Shown here one piece after another: positions 59,088 through 64,000 of a DNA stretch of 64,000 nucleotides. The stretch's first letter is position 1, and every line of letters begins with the position of its first letter. Origin of the DNA: Limisoma sp963601185 (GTDB taxonomy: Bacteria; Bacteroidota; Bacteroidia; Bacteroidales; Muribaculaceae); contig CAVCEE010000005.1 in NCBI GenBank assembly GCA_963601185.1, forward strand, positions 72,735-136,734, written 5' to 3'. The notes under the pieces are model-generated. The model saw only the letters and a list, made by a program, of their open reading frames with translations. It searched no databases and was not told the DNA's origin. Made by a program: the position numbers and the translations under genes.

Positions 59088-59753
59088 TTATTCTTTGTCA
59101 GTGGTTTTGTCGTCGGTTGGCTCTTCCTTTTGTCCGTTGGCAAACGACAGATATTTTGAATAAAAGAATATCAGCACGATAATGCCGACTGAAATTGCCG
59201 CATCTGCCACATTGAACACTGGGCGGAAGAACTCGAAATCAGTTCCGCCGACACCTGGTACCCAGTCAGGCCAAGTGCCTTCAATCAGCGGAAAATGGAA
59301 CATATCCACGACAAGTCCGTGGAGGAATGTGCCATAGCCGCCTCCGTCGGGAAACATCGTTGCAACCGTAAACGGCGTAGACTCGCTGAAAATCAGTCCG
59401 TAGAACATTCCGTCAATAACGTTGCCTATTGCTCCTGCCGTAATCATTGATAGGCATACGATAAACCCTTTGGGATAGTCTTCCCGATGGCGGATCTTGA
59501 TCAGAAAATATACCAACGCCACCGAGGCGATTATGCGGAAGATTGAAAGGAATAGTTTGCCTCCTAACTCGATGCCGAATGCCATTCCCGGATTCTCTAT
59601 GAAATAGAGTTCTGCCCAGTCGGTGAATACCAGCGACTCTCCCAAGCGGAACGACGTCTTTATCCAGATTTTAAGAAGTTGGTCGGCAACTATAATCGCA
59701 AGGACTATAATTGCCGCCAACGTACCATTAGAAATTTTCTTGTTTTGCATCAA
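59088..59753 (-). CDS. lspA: Lipoprotein signal peptidase
   Basis: Inner-membrane aspartyl protease that cuts the signal peptide of lipidated prolipoproteins. It has 221 residues and four membrane segments. The catalytic aspartates are in GNVIDGMFYG (about 122) and FNVADAAISVG (about 182). It is longer than E. coli LspA (164) because of an extended loop before the second Asp and a charged C-terminal tail, as is usual in Bacteroidetes. It lies between the dksA-like gene (6-base gap) and the DUF4296 lipoprotein. Confidence 0.93.
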   Translation of the reverse strand: MMQNKKISNGTLAAIIVLAIIVADQLLKIWIKTSFRLGESLVFTDWAELYFIENPGMAFGIELGGKLFLSIFRIIASVALVYFLIKIRHREDYPKGFIVCLSMITAGAIGNVIDGMFYGLIFSESTPFTVATMFPDGGGYGTFLHGLVVDMFHFPLIEGTWPDWVPGVGGTDFEFFRPVFNVADAAISVGIIVLIFFYSKYLSFANGQKEEPTDDKTTDKE

Positions 59754-59759
59754 TAGAAA

Positions 59760-60149
59760 TTACTTCTTTTTTGAGTTTTCCTGTTGCTTGCCCTCAATGC
59801 TCAGAGTGGCATGGGGCACTGCTTTGAGTCGCTCTTTCGGAATGAGTTTCCCCGTTTCGCGGCAGATGCCGTAGGTCTTGTTCTCAATCCTCACGAGAGC
59901 GGCCTTGAGGTGCTGAATAAACTTCATCTGGCGTTGCGCCAAGCGTCCCGATTCTTCTTTGTTGAGAGTGTTGGCTCCTTCTTCGAGCACTTTGAATGTT
60001 GGCGAAGTGTCAGCGCAGTCGTTGCCGTCGGAGTTGGTCACCTCGTTTTTCAACTGTTCATAGTCTCTGTATGCCTTCTCAAGTTTTGCAAGAATAATCT
60101 CTTTGAATTCCTGCAATTCAGCATCGGAATATCGAGTTTTCTCAGCCAT
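59760..60149 (-). CDS. TraR/DksA-family protein
   Basis: A 129-residue protein: an N-terminal coiled coil (about 10-85, with DTSPTFKVLEEGANTLNKEE at the tip region) and a C-terminal zinc-finger-like part. The four-cysteine zinc site is degenerate: YGICRETGKLI and VPHATLSIEGK keep only one Cys. DksA proteins bind RNA polymerase in the secondary channel with ppGpp. I start at MAEKTRYSD. It is 29 bases after ileS and 6 bases before lspA. Confidence 0.88.
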   Translation of the reverse strand: MAEKTRYSDAELQEFKEIILAKLEKAYRDYEQLKNEVTNSDGNDCADTSPTFKVLEEGANTLNKEESGRLAQRQMKFIQHLKAALVRIENKTYGICRETGKLIPKERLKAVPHATLSIEGKQQENSKKK

Positions 60150-60178
60150 AGTCAATTAAATGATGGTTATTACATTTC

Positions 60179-63100
60179 TTATTTGTGGATTCTTACAGAA
60201 GCAAACAGGTCTGGATACTCGTCCATATCGAGTTCCGAACGGTCGGCCTCTGCAATCTCTGCAATGGTTATGCTCTCGGCGAGTACCTGACGGGCGATGT
60301 AGTCGGAGTATTCCTTCACAGCCTCGTCGGTTGCCTCATTTGGAGTGATAACCACGTCAATCTTGTCAGTTATCTCAAATCCGCTGCTCTTGCGGATGTT
60401 CTGGATGCGGTTTACAAGTTCGCGGGCGATGCCTTCGCGGCGCAATTCGTCGCTTACGGTGATGTCAAGGGCAACGGTGAGCGAACCTTCGTTGGCAACG
60501 AGCCATCCTGGGATGTCCTCCGAGATTACCTCAACATCGGTGAGTTCTACTGTTGCATCCTCCCCGTTGATGTTGAATGTGAAACTGCCTTGTTTCTCAA
60601 ATTCAATGATGTCCTTTTGCGACATTGATGTGATTTGTGCGGCAAGGAGTTTCATAATTTTGCCGTATTTCGGACCAAGTTTCTTGAAGTCTGGCTTAAC
60701 TTTCTTCACAAGTACGCCTTCTTCGTTGCTTACAAACTTGATTTCCTTCACGTTGACCTCGTTCTTGACAAGTGCGCTCATTGCCTCGATGCTTGCCTTT
60801 TGCGCTTCGTTCATCACTGGTACCATAATCATTGCCAACGGTTGGCGAACTTTCAAGTTAGCCTTGCGGCGGAGTGCAAGCACCATCGAAGTGATGTCCT
60901 GAGCCATCTTCATCTCTGTCTCGAGAGCCTTGTCGATTACAGTCTCGTCGACTTTAGGGAAGTCAGCCAAGTGCACGGATGTGGTCTCGCCAGTTGTTGC
61001 TGCCGTCAGGTCAGTGTAGAGACGGTCGGCGAAGAACGGTGCAATCGGTGCAACGAGCAGTGCCACAGTCTTGAGGCAGGTAAACAATGTCTGGTATGCC
61101 GACAACTTGTCGTCGTTCATCTCGCCGCCCCAGAAGCGTTTGCGATTCAGGCGCACATACCAGTTGCTGAGGTTGTCGCCGACAAAGTCGGAGATGGCGC
61201 GTGCCGCTTTCGTCGGCTCATAGTCGTCGAGGTCGGCCTCTACTTCCTTAACCAGAGTGTTGAGGAGAGATATAATCCAACGATCGATTTCCGGACGCTT
61301 CTCCACTGGGATTTGTGCTGCGGAATTGTCGAATCCGTCAACGTTTGCATAAAGAGCAAAGAACGAATATGTGTTGTAGAGGGTGCCGAAGAACTTGCGG
61401 CTCACTTCTTCAACGCCTGCTGTGTCGAATTTCAGGTTGTCCCAAGGCGAAGAGTTGGAAATCATATACCAACGCAATGGGTCTGTACCATATTTCTCGA
61501 TTGCTCCGAACGGGTCAACGGCATTGCCGAGACGCTTGCTCATCTTGTTGCCGTTCTTGTCGAGCACAAGTCCGTTGGAGATTACCGATTTGTATGCCTT
61601 TGTGTTGAACACCATACCGGCGATTGCATGGAGTGTGAAGAACCAGCCACGAGTCTGGTCTACGCCCTCTGCGATGAAGTCGGCAGGGTAGAGTTCGCGG
61701 TTGTCGAACGCCTCCTTGTTCTCAAACGGATAGTGGATTTGAGCGTAAGGCATTGAGCCTGAGTCAAACCAAACGTCGATAAGGTCGAGTTCGCGGTGCA
61801 TAGGCTTGCCGCCATCAGAAACAAGCACTATGTCGTCGACGTACGGACGGTGGAGGTCGATTTTATCGTAGTTTTCAGCGGTGTAGTCGCCCGGAACGAA
61901 GCCTTTTTCCTTATATGGATTAGCCTTCATCACTCCGGCTGCTACAGCCTTTTCGATTTCATTGTAGAGTTCCTCAACGCTGCCGATGCATTTCTCTTCG
62001 TCGCCGTCCTCTGTGCGCCAGATTGGGAGCGGTGTGCCCCAGTAGCGGCTGCGTGAGAGATTCCAGTCGTTGAGGTTTTCAAGCCATTTGCCGAAACGGC
62101 CCGAGCCAGTAGACTGCGGCTTCCAGTTGATTGTGTTGTTGAGTTCAATTAGTCGGTCGCGCGATGCTGTAGTGCGGATAAACCAACTGTCGAGAGGGTA
62201 GTAGAGCACAGGCTTGTCTGTGCGCCAGCAGTGCGGATAGTTGTGCACGTGCTTCTCGATTTTGAACACCTTGCCAGCCATCTTCAACTCCATGCTCAGA
62301 CGGATGTCTAGGTTCTCGGCTGCTGCAGCGGCTTTCTCGTCGTATTTTCCGTCAACATTGAACTGCGGGTCGTAGGCGTTCTTCACCCAAGCACCTTGAT
62401 AGTTCTTGTATACCTCAACGTCGACGCATTCTTCTACGAATCGAGGGTCGAGTTCGTCGAGCAGGTAGAACTTGCCGGTCAGGTCGACCATCGGGCGAGT
62501 TTCGCCTTTCTTGTTTATCATAAACAATGAAGGGATGCCGGCGGCGCGAGCCACAAAAGCATCGTCAGCACCGAATGTAGGTGCGATGTGTACGATACCG
62601 GTACCGTCTTCTGTTGTTACATAATCACCTGAGATTACACGGAAAGCCTTCTCTGAAGCGTCCTTGAAGTTGCCGTCGTTGTCCATCTCGACAGGCTTCA
62701 CCCAAGGGAAGAGTTGTTCGTACACCATTCCTACCAAATCCGGACCTTTGTACTCGGCAACCACCTTGAATGGCACGAGTTTGTCGCCGGCTTTGTAGTC
62801 TTCAAGGGCGATGCCCTCCGCTTTCTGGTTGAAGTGGTGGTAGAGCAGAGGCTTTGCCACGATGGCTGTGATTTTTTCGCCGCTGTAGGCATTGTAACTC
62901 TGTACGGCTACATATTCGATTTTCGGGCCAACGCAGAGTGCAGTGTTGGAAGGCAAAGTCCAAGGGGTTGTTGTCCAAGCCAAGAACACAGGCGTGCCCC
63001 ATTGCTCCATCTCCGGACGCGGATTCTTGATGCGGAACTGCGCCACGCAAGTGGTGTCCTTCACGTCGCGGTAGCAACCCGGCTGGTTAAGTTCGTGCGA

Positions 63101-63676
63101 ACTGAGACCGGTACCTGCCGCAGGGGAGTAAGGCTGAATTGTGTAGCCCTTATAAAGGTAGCCCTTTTTGTAGAGTTGCTGCAACAGCCACCACACAGAT
63201 TCCATATAGCGGTTGTCGTAGGTGATATAAGGATCTTTGGTGTCCACCCAATAGCCCATCTTGTGGGTAAGGTCTTCCCATTCCTTGGTGTATTTCATCA
63301 CTTCACGGCGGCATGCAGTGTTGTAGTCATCGACAGAAATCTTCTTGCCGATGTCCTCCTTTGTGATGTGGAGCGATTTCTCTACGCCGAGTTCCACAGG
63401 AAGTCCGTGGGTGTCCCAACCGGCTTTGCGCTTCACGTGGAAACCCTTCATCGTTTTGTAGCGGCAGAACAAATCCTTGATGGTGCGAGCCATCACGTGG
63501 TGGATGCCAGGCATACCGTTAGCCGAAGGCGGACCTTCATAAAACACAAACGAAGGATGACCTTCGCGGATTTTCATACTTTCTGCGAAAACGCTTTCAG
63601 CGTCCCATTTCTCAAGCACCTCTTTATTGATATCGGAGAGGTTAAAGCCGTTGTATTCCTTAAATTTATTCTTCAT
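60179..63676 (-). CDS. ileS: Isoleucyl-tRNA synthetase with GIHH signature
   Basis: Charges tRNA(Ile) with isoleucine, 1165 residues. The long C-terminal region and KMSKR (about 708-712, GNKMSKRLGNAVDP) mark it as the eukaryote-like type 2 enzyme, generally less sensitive to mupirocin. The HxGH motif, normally PHYGH or PHIGH, reads P-G57-I58-H59-H60 here (63497-63508). CP1 editing domain landmarks are present (TTPWTLPSNTALC, about 252; DGTGIVHIAP, about 380). I start at MKNKFKEYNGF; the longer frame runs into the promoter. It is driven by the consensus promoter on the repeat element. Confidence 0.97.
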   Translation of the reverse strand: MKNKFKEYNGFNLSDINKEVLEKWDAESVFAESMKIREGHPSFVFYEGPPSANGMPGIHHVMARTIKDLFCRYKTMKGFHVKRKAGWDTHGLPVELGVEKSLHITKEDIGKKISVDDYNTACRREVMKYTKEWEDLTHKMGYWVDTKDPYITYDNRYMESVWWLLQQLYKKGYLYKGYTIQPYSPAAGTGLSSHELNQPGCYRDVKDTTCVAQFRIKNPRPEMEQWGTPVFLAWTTTPWTLPSNTALCVGPKIEYVAVQSYNAYSGEKITAIVAKPLLYHHFNQKAEGIALEDYKAGDKLVPFKVVAEYKGPDLVGMVYEQLFPWVKPVEMDNDGNFKDASEKAFRVISGDYVTTEDGTGIVHIAPTFGADDAFVARAAGIPSLFMINKKGETRPMVDLTGKFYLLDELDPRFVEECVDVEVYKNYQGAWVKNAYDPQFNVDGKYDEKAAAAAENLDIRLSMELKMAGKVFKIEKHVHNYPHCWRTDKPVLYYPLDSWFIRTTASRDRLIELNNTINWKPQSTGSGRFGKWLENLNDWNLSRSRYWGTPLPIWRTEDGDEEKCIGSVEELYNEIEKAVAAGVMKANPYKEKGFVPGDYTAENYDKIDLHRPYVDDIVLVSDGGKPMHRELDLIDVWFDSGSMPYAQIHYPFENKEAFDNRELYPADFIAEGVDQTRGWFFTLHAIAGMVFNTKAYKSVISNGLVLDKNGNKMSKRLGNAVDPFGAIEKYGTDPLRWYMISNSSPWDNLKFDTAGVEEVSRKFFGTLYNTYSFFALYANVDGFDNSAAQIPVEKRPEIDRWIISLLNTLVKEVEADLDDYEPTKAARAISDFVGDNLSNWYVRLNRKRFWGGEMNDDKLSAYQTLFTCLKTVALLVAPIAPFFADRLYTDLTAATTGETTSVHLADFPKVDETVIDKALETEMKMAQDITSMVLALRRKANLKVRQPLAMIMVPVMNEAQKASIEAMSALVKNEVNVKEIKFVSNEEGVLVKKVKPDFKKLGPKYGKIMKLLAAQITSMSQKDIIEFEKQGSFTFNINGEDATVELTDVEVISEDIPGWLVANEGSLTVALDITVSDELRREGIARELVNRIQNIRKSSGFEITDKIDVVITPNEATDEAVKEYSDYIARQVLAESITIAEIAEADRSELDMDEYPDLFASVRIHK

Positions 63677-63703
63677 TAGAATAACTTTTTTCCGTTTATT
63701 TTG

Positions 63704-63734
63704 CAAAGATAGTGCAAGCCGAGCGAAGTGCAAA
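63704..63734 (-). promoter_or_regulatory. Promoter of ileS within the repeat element
   Basis: The minus strand reads TTTG (63734-63731), exactly 19 bases, then TATCTTTG (63711-63704). The ileS ATG is 27 bases downstream. Confidence 0.75.
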
Positions 63735-63837
63735 ACAAACTTGTTTGATTTTGCACTTCCGAGGCGCCGCCTATCTTATCAAAAGATAGTGCAAGCCGAT
63801 TTATGAAAAGGCAAAACAAACTTGTTTGATTTTGCAG
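63704..63837 (-). repeat. Promoter-bearing imperfect palindrome, copy 2
   Basis: Unit 1 (63704-63777) differs from 52621-52694 at only about two positions. Unit 2 (about 63778-63837) repeats AAAAGATAGTGCAAGCCG and the central GCAAAACAAACTTGTTTGAT and TTTTGC, with a different linker. The whole unit folds back on itself (AAGTGCAAAACAAAC-TT-GTTTGATTTTGCACTT). Confidence 0.85.
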
Positions 63838-63849
63838 TTTGTATCAGTA

Positions 63850-64000
63850 TCATTCCCTAACACTCAACCGACGATATAAGTGCTCGTAACCTTTAGCAAA
63901 TGAGCGTAAATTAGAAGTAACATATGCCATCTTCGGCGCTTGGGAATGTTGCGGAACATTTCTTGCCTGTGCTTGTATTGTAAAAGAAGGTTCATTCCAT
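63850..64000 (-). pseudogene. DNA cytosine-5 methyltransferase, truncated C-terminal part
   Basis: An open frame on the minus strand enters from beyond the window (WNEPSFTIQAQARNVPQHSQ, then APKMAYVTSNLRSFAKGYEH and LYRRLSVRE) and stops at TGA (63852-63850). This matches the stretch before motif X of DNA (cytosine-5) methyltransferases, where PSxTI...LYRRLSVRECARIQTFPD is conserved. The stop falls exactly where Cys of RECARIQTFPD should be. A few bases later ATACAAACT (I-Q-T) can be read in another frame, which suggests a one-base frameshift, after which the repeat element begins. The upstream part and any restriction partner lie outside the window. Confidence 0.65.

Noticed and set aside
60635..61756. 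Open frame of 373 codons opposite ileS
   Set aside because: Antisense shadow; Cys/His/Val-rich with no family match.
1..64000. tRNA, rRNA, CRISPR, prophage, integrase or toxin-antitoxin genes
   Set aside because: I looked through the intergenic regions and short frames on both strands and saw no cloverleaf, repeat-spacer array or such protein family.

Overview
The window is a chromosomal segment of a Bacteroidales bacterium. A gut lineage close to Muribaculaceae or Prevotella is my guess, but the exact family cannot be fixed from sequence alone. The evidence for Bacteroidetes is an S16 protein with an Ala/Glu-rich tail, GldH, RicT with a Gly/Arg-rich tail, a Rho factor with a very long disordered insert, an OstA-like protein, DUF4296 and DUF3109 proteins, and many -7 promoter boxes of the form TAnnTTTG. 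Nearly every gene has an ordinary housekeeping or metabolic match. I see no CRISPR array, rRNA, tRNA, prophage or insertion sequence.

Layout. 1-3300: the end of rpsP, malate dehydrogenase and cardiolipin synthase. 3370-6430: a mini secreted protein, pullulanase, ZapA and a small coiled-coil protein, followed by a probable 6S RNA. 6649-13439: one run of rny, ricT, gldH, a HAD phosphatase, an M24 peptidase and cca. 13600-15810: HU, a 29-residue basic ribosome-type protein and RNase E/G. 15855-18357: a two-gene flippase and glycosyltransferase unit. 18354-20825 (minus): radical SAM protein, chorismate synthase and YbaK. 20912-24480: MATE pump, DUF3737 protein and MalY-type aminotransferase. 24443-28750 (minus): lactonase, Rho and DUF3109 protein. 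28899-30305: NhaD antiporter.

30380-40408 (minus) is a tight 10 kb run with gaps of 6 to 18 bases: SurA-like isomerase, OstA-like protein, MutL, a TPR/PD40 protein, a PHP phosphatase, MetA and a U32 peptidase. 40681-42678 holds serA and serC. 42799-48192 holds an MFS transporter, a SUMF1-domain lipoprotein with a small exported helix-turn-helix-like protein, an OmpA-family porin and an ECF sigma factor. 48382-52589 is ftsK, lolA and trxB. 52843-55816 holds a VOC protein, an acyltransferase, an AraC regulator and a second mini secreted protein. 55879-63676 (minus) is ileS, dksA-like, lspA, DUF4296, an unknown gene, rodA and a sugar acetyltransferase. The last 150 bases are the broken end of a DNA cytosine methyltransferase.

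Most notable: (1) a repeated imperfect-palindrome element upstream of ftsK and of ileS whose edge is a textbook Bacteroidetes promoter, so it looks like a dispersed promoter cassette; (2) an isoleucyl-tRNA synthetase whose HxGH motif reads GIHH, the altered signature linked to mupirocin hyper-resistance; (3) the methyltransferase remnant that ends just before that repeat; (4) a MutL that has lost its endonuclease motifs; (5) an exported SUMF1 plus helix-turn-helix pair with strong Shine-Dalgarno sites; (6) two stand-alone proteins that consist of little more than a signal peptide and a sorting-domain-like module.
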